Below are positions 6,757 to 13,386 of a stretch of DNA of 13,995 bases, in pieces. The position numbers were made by a program, and so were the translations under genes. A model generated the notes under the pieces. That model saw only the letters and a list, made by a program, of their open reading frames with translations. It was not told the origin of the DNA and ran no database searches. Source of the DNA: Bordetella parapertussis (GTDB lineage Bacteria; Pseudomonadota; Gammaproteobacteria; Burkholderiales; Burkholderiaceae_B); assembly GCA_943331855.1 (NCBI GenBank), contig CALQNE010000063.1, positions 1-13,995 on the forward strand, read 5' to 3'. Every line of letters begins with the position of its first letter. Within the stretch, counting starts at the first letter, position 1.

Positions 6757-7965
6757 TTATTTTTTGCGACCAGCCATGATCACAGTGGCGGCCACTATGT
6801 TGAGTAGTGCAGCCAATCCGAGCGGTAGCTGATAGCTGCCGCTTACGTCGTGCAATACACCAAAAAATGCGGGGCCCATGGCTGACATAATCTGGATCAG
6901 CATGGCGGCAATGCCAAAGACTGCACCAAATGAGACCGCACCAAACTCTCTGCGCACGATCACAGGGGGGAGGGTTGTGGTGTTGCCTGCGGTCATGCCG
7001 TAAGACAGCACGCCAACGACGAGCGCCCAGGCTTGATCCGCAAAAATACAGGCAACCGCTAAGCCGAGCGTGGCTTGTAGCAAGACGCCGCAAGCGATCA
7101 CTCTGACATCCATGCGATCAGAAAAACGCGCGAGTAAGAGTCTGCCCCCAAATGAAAGCACAGCAGCGCTTGTGACGCATACTGCAGTGGCTGCCTGGCC
7201 GATTGCGGGCAACAGCAACGATACTTGATGCGTCAAAAATCCAATCTGTACCATCAGTGCGAGACCAAAGGCCAACATCACTGTTCGCAGGGCTTTTGTT
7301 TGCAAGGCTTCAGTGCGTGTCCATACGCGAGCGGTTGCTTTCTGTTGCGCGTGTGTAGTGAGATCGCCGTCTGGTTGTAGGCCCATATCTTGAGGGCGAT
7401 GGCGCATGATAAAAAAACTGATCGGCCAAACAGTTGTCAAGAGGATCAGGGCCACCATCAGCATGGCAAGCCCGAAGCCCAGCGATTCAATGAGCGTGAG
7501 CAAGAGGGGTACGCCAACGATGCCGCCAATACTGGCGCCTAACATGGCTGTTGAAACAGCGCGCCCTTGGTGCTTGTCAAACCAGGGTGCAAGTGTGGCT
7601 GTGATTGAAGTCGTGGATAGACACGACCAGCCTAAACCGATACACGCAAAGGCTGCGTACACGTGCCAAAGTTGAGTGACCTGTCCCAGACAGGCCAGCC
7701 CGATCGCCATCACCGCAGCGCCGGTCGCCATGACAGGGCGCGGTCCATATTTTGCAATGGTGCTGCCAACAAAGCTGAGTACGCTTGCATTGACTAAAAA
7801 GGACAAAGTCAGGGCGGATGAAATCACCCCGATTGACCAGTGATGATCGTGGCTGAGTGCGCTGAGATAAACGCTTGGCCCATATAACGCAAAGGACCAA
7901 GCGACAACGGCGACGACCAGGCATCCGGCCACCATCCACCAACCATGAAATATTTTTGCTTTCAT
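6757..7965 (-). CDS. MFS transporter (monocarboxylate/oxalate-formate antiporter-like)
   Basis: A 402-residue major facilitator protein with about twelve hydrophobic segments. The N-terminal FHGWWMVAGC (residues 6-15) is characteristic of the MFS subgroup that includes oxalate:formate antiporters and monocarboxylate transporters. A basic motif after the second segment (KYGPRPVM) and the mid-protein RHRPQDMGLQPDGD loop, which separates the two six-helix halves, also fit. The C-terminal half repeats the pattern with ARFSDRMDVR. It lies 45 bases downstream of a GST gene on the same strand and is probably in its operon. Its stop is ten bases from the end of the convergent binding-protein gene, with no obvious terminator between. 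Substrate unknown; an organic anion is likely. Confidence 0.88.
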   Translation of the reverse strand: MKAKIFHGWWMVAGCLVVAVVAWSFALYGPSVYLSALSHDHHWSIGVISSALTLSFLVNASVLSFVGSTIAKYGPRPVMATGAAVMAIGLACLGQVTQLWHVYAAFACIGLGWSCLSTTSITATLAPWFDKHQGRAVSTAMLGASIGGIVGVPLLLTLIESLGFGLAMLMVALILLTTVWPISFFIMRHRPQDMGLQPDGDLTTHAQQKATARVWTRTEALQTKALRTVMLAFGLALMVQIGFLTHQVSLLLPAIGQAATAVCVTSAAVLSFGGRLLLARFSDRMDVRVIACGVLLQATLGLAVACIFADQAWALVVGVLSYGMTAGNTTTLPPVIVRREFGAVSFGAVFGIAAMLIQIMSAMGPAFFGVLHDVSGSYQLPLGLAALLNIVAATVIMAGRKK

Positions 7966-8010
7966 CGTGGGTGAATCAGCTGCAGCTGCCCGATCAAGGC
8001 TACGCTGACT

Positions 8011-8622
8011 TTACCCCTCAAGCTGACAGGCTTGAAATGCGGGTAAGGTTTCACACCGGGCTGACAGCGCGACCAGGTTTGGAAACTGACTGGCAACGGC
8101 AATTTGAGGCATGCTTCTGTGCATAAAGAACCAGCCCACCGCAACGGTGATGTCAGCAAGATTTGACTGTGCACCCCCCACAAACGTGCCTTTTGCTGCT
8201 AAGGCCTCGAGCATGGTCAGGCTCGCTGTGATTTGTTCGGCTAAGCCATCGAGTACAGGTTGATGTACTTTTTCTGCAGGACGGCGTCTGGGTTCGTAGA
8301 TGTATTGAATTGCTTTATCTAAACCGCTACACATGATGGCGCAGTGTTGCAGCACATGGCGACGCGCGGCGCCCGTTGTTGGCAGCAGTTTTTGACCGGG
8401 CGTCATGTCAAGGATGGCGTCGATGATTGCGGCGCTTTCCATCAGATTTTCGCCATTATCGAGCATGACTGCAGGCACGCGCGCGATCGGGTTGTAGCCC
8501 TTGATCGCAGCTAGATCGGTGGCCGTCGACAGGCCTTTATGTTCAAAAGGCGTGCCAAGCGTATGTAAAACAATGCCTACGCGACGAACAAACGGGGAGG
8601 CGTAACGTCCAACTAAAATCAT
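8011..8622 (-). CDS. Glutathione S-transferase family protein
   Basis: A 203-residue cytosolic GST. The N-terminal thioredoxin-like domain starts MILVGRYASPFVRRVGIVL, putting a serine at residue 9 in the SPFVRRV motif where the catalytic residue is expected, unlike the CPYA enzyme earlier in the window. IARVPAVML supplies the cis-proline loop and NLMESAAIIDAIL the glutathione-binding Glu-Ser pair. The helical domain contains the usual GTFVGGAQSNLADITVAVGWF element. The ATG at 8620-8622 has a GGAG ribosome binding site six bases upstream. It heads a likely two-gene operon with the MFS transporter. A role in degrading or detoxifying an imported organic compound is plausible but not shown. Confidence 0.9.
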   Translation of the reverse strand: MILVGRYASPFVRRVGIVLHTLGTPFEHKGLSTATDLAAIKGYNPIARVPAVMLDNGENLMESAAIIDAILDMTPGQKLLPTTGAARRHVLQHCAIMCSGLDKAIQYIYEPRRRPAEKVHQPVLDGLAEQITASLTMLEALAAKGTFVGGAQSNLADITVAVGWFFMHRSMPQIAVASQFPNLVALSARCETLPAFQACQLEG

Positions 8623-8649
8623 GTGTATCTCCGGCCAATCAGGTTTTAG

Positions 8650-8677
8650 AATATAGGGCCGCTTGAGTATCGCTCAA
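8650..8677 (-). promoter_or_regulatory. Candidate promoter and overlapping inverted repeat for the gst-MFS operon
   Basis: On the minus strand TTGAGC (8677-8672) and TATATT (8655-8650) are separated by 16 bases, a fair sigma-70 promoter directed at the gst. The -35 lies in a perfect inverted repeat, TTGAG at 8663-8667 and CTCAA at 8673-8677 with a 5-base centre, a position suited to a repressor. Consensus match only. Confidence 0.4.
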
Positions 8678-8740
8678 ATTGTCGTGGATACCAAGAGATT
8701 GCAGCATTCGAACCCACTCATTCACTTTTGTAGCCCGCCC

Positions 8741-9478
8741 ATGAAATTACTACGCCTGACGCTGATGCCCATTATTATTGTTTTATCGACCATGCTTGCC
8801 TTGCAGTCGAAGGCGCAAACCGTGGCCAGTGATGCCCTGCCAGCGGTCGCGTCGGCGCGAGCCGATTTAGGGGATTTTAAAATTGATGTGACCGAAGTGA
8901 GCATTGGTCGCTTTGCTGGCTACGCTGCCCGTAACAAGATTGTGACTGCCGCTGAAAGAGAAGGTGGCGGCTTTGAGTATGTGATGGGTTGGCAGCGGCG
9001 CAGCGGCTGGAATTGGCGCATGCCCTTTGGGAAGGTCGCTGAGGCGCACGAACCGGCTGTTCACCTTACGTGGGCCGAAGCGCAAGGCTTTTGTCAGGAT
9101 GCGGGAGGGCGCTTGCCTACGAAGGCACAATGGCAGCGCGCCGCCTACACCGAGCAGCGCGCTCAGCCGCCTGCTGGGTTTGAAAAAGGTAAAACCTATC
9201 CATACCCCACAGGAGAAAGCCCCGAGGGCGCCAACGTTGAGGGGGCTGCGGATGGTTGGGCGCGTCATGCACCTGTTGGACAAACTCGGCTTGGGGTCAA
9301 TGGCCTCTACGACATGGGGGCGAATGTCTGGGAGTGGCTGGCCGATGCGCAAGACGGTCAGCGTCTGACTGCCGGTGGGTCTTGGTGGTATGGTCCGTCT
9401 ACGATGAAAGCCGATGCCATGCAATATAAGCGGGCCGAGCTCTATGTGGTGTATGTTGGGTTTCGTTGCGTATACTGA
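8741..9478 (+). CDS. Secreted formylglycine-generating-enzyme (SUMF1) fold protein lacking the catalytic cysteines
   Basis: A 245-residue exported protein with a signal peptide (MKLLRLTLMPIIIVLSTMLALQSKA) and a single FGE/SUMF1-type domain. Family landmarks appear in order: a VTEVSIGRFAGY beginning, EPAVHLTWAEAQGFCQDAGGRLPTKAQW (near residues 107-133), GLYDMGANVWEWLAD, AGGSWWYG and a terminal VGFRCVY. In true formylglycine-generating enzymes two cysteines follow the GGSW region; here that stretch (AGGSWWYGPSTMKADAMQYKR) has none, so sulfatase activation is not expected. The ATG at 8741 is chosen because the signal peptide starts there, though the ORF is open back to 8663. No sulfatase gene lies nearby. 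A non-catalytic or ligand-binding role is likely. The fold assignment is confident, the function not known. Confidence 0.87.
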   Translation: MKLLRLTLMPIIIVLSTMLALQSKAQTVASDALPAVASARADLGDFKIDVTEVSIGRFAGYAARNKIVTAAEREGGGFEYVMGWQRRSGWNWRMPFGKVAEAHEPAVHLTWAEAQGFCQDAGGRLPTKAQWQRAAYTEQRAQPPAGFEKGKTYPYPTGESPEGANVEGAADGWARHAPVGQTRLGVNGLYDMGANVWEWLADAQDGQRLTAGGSWWYGPSTMKADAMQYKRAELYVVYVGFRCVY

Positions 9479-9539
9479 GTTTATGTAAATGCTTTAACGG
9501 GCGTATTTTTTATTTTGACCCTTTTTGAAGGAACCCGCC

Positions 9540-9884
9540 GTGGCCACTCCAATTAACTCTTTAACTTCTGATTTTGCTGTTGCGCCCCAAATGAGCCCCG
9601 ACGATATGGCGGCGGTTGCCGCGGCGGGCTTTAAAAGCGTGATCATTAACCGACCTGACTTTGAAGATGGCCCGAATCAGCCGACGTCTGCAGCAGTCTC
9701 TGAAGCCGCCCGAGCCGCTGGTTTGCGCGTGGCCTATCAGCCCGTGGTCAGCGGCCAAATGACGTCGGACGATGTCACCCACTTTGCCGAGTTGCTGCAA
9801 ACGCTTCCGGCCCCGGTGTTGGCGTATTGCCGCTCGGGCACGCGTTGTACGGTGCTTTATCGGGCGGCAACAGGTAACACCTGA
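9540..9884 (+). CDS. DUF442/TIGR01244-type sulfurtransferase-phosphatase-like protein
   Basis: A 114-residue cytosolic protein of the DUF442 family, which resembles the N-terminal domain of the Blh (beta-lactamase-hydrolase-like) proteins and has a rhodanese/dual-specificity-phosphatase-like fold. The core sequence includes FKSVIINRPDFEDGPNQP and an active-site loop YCRSGTRC with C97 and R102. The Cys-X4-Arg spacing is that of rhodanese-like loops rather than the Cys-X5-Arg of phosphatases, which favours sulfur handling. The start is GTG at 9540, with AAGGA at 9528-9532 seven bases upstream; the ORF also runs open from a TTG at 9525. The C-terminus ends soon after the loop (VLYRAATGNT). It precedes uspA on the same strand but has its own start site region. 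Reaction and partner unknown. Confidence 0.82.
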   Translation: MATPINSLTSDFAVAPQMSPDDMAAVAAAGFKSVIINRPDFEDGPNQPTSAAVSEAARAAGLRVAYQPVVSGQMTSDDVTHFAELLQTLPAPVLAYCRSGTRCTVLYRAATGNT

Positions 9885-9889
9885 GCTAG

Positions 9890-9903
9890 GGGGCCTGAGC
9901 CCC
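9890..9903. terminator. Short GC-rich hairpin after the DUF442 gene, weak terminator
   Basis: GGGGC, loop CTGA, GCCCC. It lies six bases after the stop codon and is followed by a T-poor stretch (AGCCTGTTTAG), so termination would be weak or factor-dependent. Confidence 0.4.
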
Positions 9904-9921
9904 AGCCTGTTTAGTAAAAAC

Positions 9922-9935
9922 TTGATCCAAATCAA
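9922..9935 (+). promoter_or_regulatory. FNR/Anr-type box upstream of uspA
   Basis: TTGATCCAAATCAA is a perfect match to the FNR/Anr consensus TTGAT-N4-ATCAA, centred at 9928.5. A TAGGAT -10 element is present at 9978-9983; a start about seven bases after it would put the box near -61.5, the classical class I activating position. This predicts induction of the universal stress protein under low oxygen. The binding site is seen directly; the start site is inferred. Confidence 0.75.
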
Positions 9936-10016
9936 AATTGTGTAAAGACTGATTCGAGCAAACCGAGCCAACGGGGCTAGGATGAGGGCTCGAACCACTG
10001 TTACGGAGCCTACATC

Positions 10017-10484
10017 ATGTTCAAGAAAATTCTGATTCCTACCGACGGCTCAGCTTTATCGGCCCAATCCGCAAATGCAGGTATTTCGTTTGCGCGCTCA
10101 ACGGGGGCCGAGATTGTTGCCCTGTGTGTCACGCAACCCTTTGCGGCCACGATGGGCTTTGACGGTATGTCGGCGGCGTACGCCATCACTGACGAAGATT
10201 ATGAAAAAGCCAATGCCGAGCATGCGCAAAAGCATCTGAAAGCCGTGGTTGATCGGGCTGAAACGGCTGGGGTAAAAGCCAGCGCGCACGCCGTATCAAA
10301 CTTTAATATTGCAGATGGTGTTGTACAGGCTGCGATCGATTACCACTGTGACTTGATTTTTATCGGCAGCCATGGCCGAAGTGGGTTTTCACGGTTGTTG
10401 CTAGGTAGTGTGACGACCAAGGTGTTGGCTCTGACCCATACGCCCGTCTTGGTGTATCGGGTAAAAGACGAAGCCAAGAAATAG
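10017..10484 (+). CDS. Universal stress protein, UspA family
   Basis: A 155-residue cytosolic protein with a single UspA domain of normal family length. It starts MFKKILIPTDGS, the standard beta-1 strand with the conserved Asp-Gly, and carries the ATP-binding motif G117-x2-G120-x9-G130-S131 (GSHGRSGFSRLLLGSVT) without deviation, so ATP binding and hence the ATP-binding UspFG/MJ0577 class is expected. The last strand is TPVLVYRV. The ATG at 10017 has an ACGGAG ribosome binding site. The FNR-type box in its promoter suggests an anaerobic or micro-aerobic stress role, as known for UspA-like genes under ANR control in Pseudomonas. The next gene is a peroxiredoxin, so the pair sits in a redox-stress neighbourhood. 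Confidence 0.93.
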   Translation: MFKKILIPTDGSALSAQSANAGISFARSTGAEIVALCVTQPFAATMGFDGMSAAYAITDEDYEKANAEHAQKHLKAVVDRAETAGVKASAHAVSNFNIADGVVQAAIDYHCDLIFIGSHGRSGFSRLLLGSVTTKVLALTHTPVLVYRVKDEAKK

Positions 10485-10489
10485 GCTGT

Positions 10490-10516
10490 CTGGCTGGGGT
10501 ATACCCATACAGCCAG
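10490..10516 (+). repeat. Hairpin after uspA, first of three in the intergenic region
   Basis: CTGGCTG at 10490-10496 and CAGCCAG at 10510-10516 are perfect arms around a loop that itself contains the 10-bp palindrome GGGTATACCC (10497-10506). No T run follows, so it is not a classical terminator. Confidence 0.45.
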
Positions 10517-10537
10517 CAGGGTAAATGCGCAGTTTCA

Positions 10538-10578
10538 AGCGTGTCTCTTACTTAGTAGCTTATGATAAGCGACACGCT
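10538..10578 (+). repeat. Long hairpin with internal 13-bp palindrome upstream of the peroxiredoxin gene
   Basis: AGCGTGTC (10538-10545) pairs with GACACGCT (10571-10578); after one mismatch CTTA (10547-10550) pairs with TAAG (10566-10569), giving about 13 paired positions. Overlapping the right arm is an inverted repeat GCTTAT-G-ATAAGC at 10558-10570. It could be an operator, a terminator or a structured leader. Confidence 0.5.
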
Positions 10579-10590
10579 GGGATTAGTTGT

Positions 10591-10606
10591 GGCAGCCCTC
10601 GCTGCC
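10591..10606 (+). repeat. Compact hairpin in the peroxiredoxin leader
   Basis: GGCAGC, loop CCTC, GCTGCC: perfect 6-bp stem with a tetraloop, 23 bases before the peroxiredoxin start codon and ahead of its AGGAG ribosome binding site at 10618-10622. It would be part of any transcript starting upstream. Confidence 0.5.
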
Positions 10607-10629
10607 CGTGATGCCCTAGGAGAGCGCAG

Positions 10630-11133
10630 ATGACGATCAAAGTCGGCGATCGGGTACCCGATGCCACCCTCACAGAGTTTATTGAAACCGAAACCGCTGG
10701 TTGCACCTTGGGCCCAAACGCCTTTCAGGTTGCTGATCTCGTTAAGGGCAAAAAGATTTTAATGTTCGCTTTGCCTGGCGCCTTTACGCCAACCTGCTCA
10801 GCCAAGCATGTTCCAGGCTATGTTGAACACATTGCAGCGATCAAAGCCAAAGGTGTTGACGAGGTTTGGTGCGTGGCTGTCAATGACGCGTTTGTGATGG
10901 GCGCTTGGGGCCGTGAGCAAAAAGTAGCCGGCAAAGTGCGTATGTTGGCCGACGGCTCAGCAATCTGGACCAAGGCCTTGGGTCTTGAATTAGATCTGAC
11001 GGCACGCGGCATGGGCGTTCGTTCAAACCGTTACGCGGCCTACATCGTAGACGGCGTGGTCAAGGTGCTTCATAACGAAGGCCCCGGCAAATTTGAAGTC
11101 AGCGATGCTGCCTCGATGTTGAAAGCAATCTAA
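10630..11133 (+). CDS. Peroxiredoxin, Prx5/type II redoxin family
   Basis: A 167-residue cytosolic thiol peroxidase of the Prx5 group, which reduces hydrogen peroxide and organic hydroperoxides. The active-site motif PGAFTPTCS has its peroxidatic cysteine at C56, with the conserved Pro49 and Thr53 positions, and the arginine needed for catalysis is present downstream. Further cysteines are C25 and C81 (VDEVWCVAVND); which one, if any, resolves the sulfenic acid is uncertain, and glutathione/glutaredoxin reduction is common in this family. The protein ends in the usual VLHNEGPGKFEVSDAASML helix, so it is full length and has no glutaredoxin domain fused. The ATG at 10630 has AGGAG seven bases upstream. 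A strong terminator follows the stop. Confidence 0.94.
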   Translation: MTIKVGDRVPDATLTEFIETETAGCTLGPNAFQVADLVKGKKILMFALPGAFTPTCSAKHVPGYVEHIAAIKAKGVDEVWCVAVNDAFVMGAWGREQKVAGKVRMLADGSAIWTKALGLELDLTARGMGVRSNRYAAYIVDGVVKVLHNEGPGKFEVSDAASMLKAI

Positions 11134-11193
11134 GTATTGCACGCTGCAGATGTTGCAGCAAAGTCTTGTGTAAGCAAGCCTTGCTTTGATTCT

Positions 11194-11243
11194 CATCCCG
11201 TCGCATGGTTGCGTAAGCAGCATGTGACGGGATGTTTTATTTT
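11194..11243 (+). terminator. Rho-independent terminator after the peroxiredoxin gene
   Basis: CATCCCGTC at 11194-11202 pairs with GACGGGATG at 11226-11234, and CATG at 11204-11207 can pair with CATG at 11221-11224 further in. The stem is followed directly by TTTTATTTT (11235-11243). The last arm contains an ATG that is in frame with the next gene. Confidence 0.85.
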
Positions 11244-11249
11244 GCGGAC

Positions 11250-12380
11250 ATGATTTCTACTTTTAGTGCTTTTCACGCGTTATTTTTATCGACCCTGCTG
11301 ATGCAAATTGGTACAGGGTTGTTCAATAACTACATGGGTCTTCGGCTCTCAGCCGACTCGGTCAGCGAAATCTGGATCGGCACCTTGTTGTCGGCGTATT
11401 ACCTGGGTTTGGTATTTGGCGCGCGTATTGGTCATCACCTGATTATTCGAGTAGGACATGTGCGTGCTTGCGCAACTGCTGCGGCACTTGCGATTTGTCT
11501 GGTGCTGTTACAAACACTCATTCATGAAAAGCTCGTTTGGTTGTTGCTGCGGTTTTGCGCAGGGATGGCGATGGTGGTGCAGTTTATTGTGATCGAAAGC
11601 TGGCTCAATGAGCAGGCTGAAAATAAACACCGCGGACGCGTGATGTCAGTCTATTTGCTGATGTCGGGTATTGGCACCGCACTGGGACAGCTTTCAATCA
11701 CAATGTACCCAACGCTAGACTTGCGCCCGTTAATTTTTGTAGCAATGTGTCAAGCACTTGCGCTGCTGCCCATTGTGCTCACGACCCGTACCTTGCCGGC
11801 GCCGCAACTGCCAGCCCCGATTGATCTCGCCTATTTTTTTAAACAAGTCCCTCAGTGTTTGCTCACCATTTTATTGGCCGGCAATATTTGCGCGGCGTTT
11901 TATGGCTTAGCGGCTGTTTATGCGGTGAAGCAAAACCTATCGACGGGTCAGGTTGCTGTCTTTACTGCGACCACCGTGGTTGCAGGACTGCTGTCGCAAT
12001 GGCCGATGGGATGGCTGTCTGATCGCGTCAACCGAGGTAATCTGGTGCGCGTTAATGCACTGATCCTGGTTGGAATCAGTGTGATGCTCTGGGGTTGGGT
12101 GGATTGGCCTTACTGGATGATGCTCTTGCTAGCGGCCGGTATGGGTTCGTTACAGTTCACACTATACGGTTTAGCTTCGGGGCTGGGTAATGATCGCATC
12201 GATCCTGAGCGTCGCGTCGGGTTGACTGCGATCATGTTGATGGCGTACGGCGGTGGTGCTTGTCTGGGCCCGACATTGGCAGGAACGATGATGCGCTTAG
12301 GCGGATCGCACATGCTGTATGTCTTTAGTTCAGCCTGTGCCTTACTGTTGTTTGTTACGATGCGCTCGTCTAAAAAATGA
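11250..12380 (+). CDS. MFS transporter, YcaD-like
   Basis: A major facilitator superfamily protein of about 376 residues with twelve hydrophobic segments, resembling the YcaD group. The strongest family segment is FCAGMAMVVQFIVIESWLN with EQAENKHRGRVMSVYLLMSGIG following it, where the ESWLNE and RGR residues are conserved. A second-half WLSDRVNRGNLVR loop is the expected MFS inter-helix basic motif. Two in-frame ATGs are possible. The one at 11250 (MISTFSAFHALFLSTLLMQIG) is preferred since it starts just before the first membrane helix; the one at 11232 lies inside the upstream terminator stem and would add six residues. Neither has a good ribosome binding site. Substrate unknown. Confidence 0.85.
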   Translation: MISTFSAFHALFLSTLLMQIGTGLFNNYMGLRLSADSVSEIWIGTLLSAYYLGLVFGARIGHHLIIRVGHVRACATAAALAICLVLLQTLIHEKLVWLLLRFCAGMAMVVQFIVIESWLNEQAENKHRGRVMSVYLLMSGIGTALGQLSITMYPTLDLRPLIFVAMCQALALLPIVLTTRTLPAPQLPAPIDLAYFFKQVPQCLLTILLAGNICAAFYGLAAVYAVKQNLSTGQVAVFTATTVVAGLLSQWPMGWLSDRVNRGNLVRVNALILVGISVMLWGWVDWPYWMMLLLAAGMGSLQFTLYGLASGLGNDRIDPERRVGLTAIMLMAYGGGACLGPTLAGTMMRLGGSHMLYVFSSACALLLFVTMRSSKK

Positions 12381-12382
12381 TC

Positions 12383-12406
12383 GGTGCTTTGCCTTTGCTG
12401 GGCACC
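12383..12406. repeat. Short inverted repeat between convergent genes
   Basis: GGTGC at 12383-12387 and GCACC at 12402-12406 are the only structure in the 29-base gap between the MFS gene and the convergent amidohydrolase. A weak terminator at best, since no T run follows. Confidence 0.25.
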
Positions 12407-12409
12407 TGC

Positions 12410-13384
12410 CTAATCCAGGCGCATCACCCGTACCGCATTTTTGTAGGCAACCAGCTCAATTGAGGCGGGTTGCAAGCGCGCTAATAAACCTTGTCTGATT
12501 TCAGCGATATTTTTTTCGAAATTGACGTTGGGGTTATAGGTGTCTGTTCCCACCATAAAGCGCGTCGGTAACGCATCAATCAGTTTTAGCCACTCTTCTT
12601 TAGCAAAGTCTTCACCGTAAATAACACGCTGACGAATCCGCTCGTTGTCGATATTGGGATAGTGTGAACGCGAGCGTGCTGACATCTCACAATACAAGTT
12701 TGGGTATTGATTAAACAGGGTTCGGATCAACTCAACATTGGCCGTGAGCAGGCAGTGCGACAAAATGATTGAAACGTCTTTGTATTGTGCTGCCAGGGAC
12801 TTAATCTGCTCGATCGAATCCGCATCGTCTTCTGAGTGAATTTGTACAAAGCCGCGATGCTTGGCAGCGATTTTGAACATGGCTTCAATTGGCGCTGAAT
12901 CAATTTTGACTTTGCGCCGAAAACTTACATTTGGGTTGCTAGTTTGGTTATTTAAGATCAATTCGCCAAAACCCTTGATGCGTCCGGCGGCAAAAAGTTG
13001 CTCTGATTTTTGTAATAAACCCGCGTAGGTGTCTAAGCTCGCATCGGTTAAGCCGCCTGCACCGTGTTGGGCATAGATGCTCGACAATTCGACTTGCCCC
13101 GCTGTTGCCACGTATTTTTTACCCAACAGCTGCGCGTAAGGCTCGGTATCCCAAGGCCCGAAGGGGGCGCCAACCGCACCAGACCAGCCCACATTTTGTT
13201 CTTCCATCTGTTGCTTGAGCTGCTCAGGCGTCACCCAGCGCTGTACGTGGCGATGCACATCAGCAAGCGGTACTTTGTGAGCGAGGGCTTTAGAAGCTTC
13301 TTGGGGTTGGGCAAACGCTGAGCTCAGTATTAAGCTGAGTGAAAGTCCCGAGAATATGATTTGCTTGAGGGTCGTACGAAACAT
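12410..13384 (-). CDS. Exported amidohydrolase family protein
   Basis: A 324-residue protein with a signal peptide (MFRTTLKQIIFSGLSLSLILSSAFA, cleavage before Q26) and an amidohydrolase-2 TIM-barrel domain, so it acts in the periplasm or beyond. Metal-site candidates are in canonical order: H44 and H46 in ADVHRH, H183 in FVQIHSE, H210 in IILSHC, and D281 in VGTDTY. The protein has none of the long insertions of dihydroorotase-like enzymes. Its start codon lies two bases after the stop of an upstream TPR-protein gene on the same strand, so the two are almost certainly co-transcribed and translationally coupled; the ribosome binding site is weak (GAGAG). It is distinct from the amidohydrolase at the other end of the window. 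The substrate is unknown. Confidence 0.88.
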   Translation of the reverse strand: MFRTTLKQIIFSGLSLSLILSSAFAQPQEASKALAHKVPLADVHRHVQRWVTPEQLKQQMEEQNVGWSGAVGAPFGPWDTEPYAQLLGKKYVATAGQVELSSIYAQHGAGGLTDASLDTYAGLLQKSEQLFAAGRIKGFGELILNNQTSNPNVSFRRKVKIDSAPIEAMFKIAAKHRGFVQIHSEDDADSIEQIKSLAAQYKDVSIILSHCLLTANVELIRTLFNQYPNLYCEMSARSRSHYPNIDNERIRQRVIYGEDFAKEEWLKLIDALPTRFMVGTDTYNPNVNFEKNIAEIRQGLLARLQPASIELVAYKNAVRVMRLD

Positions 13385-13386
13385 GG

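Noticed and set aside
6566..7093. Minus-strand frame of 175 codons
   Set aside because: Mostly in a shifted frame of the MFS gene, running past its stop into the binding-protein gene; Arg/Cys/His-rich translation typical of a shadow.
8867..9424. Minus-strand frame of 185 codons opposite the FGE-like gene
   Set aside because: Antisense to a gene with clear family motifs; no plausible protein pattern.
10538..10578. OxyR site upstream of the peroxiredoxin gene
   Set aside because: The ATAG-N7-CTAT-N7-ATAG-N7-CTAT pattern could not be found; only an inverted repeat of unknown specificity is present.
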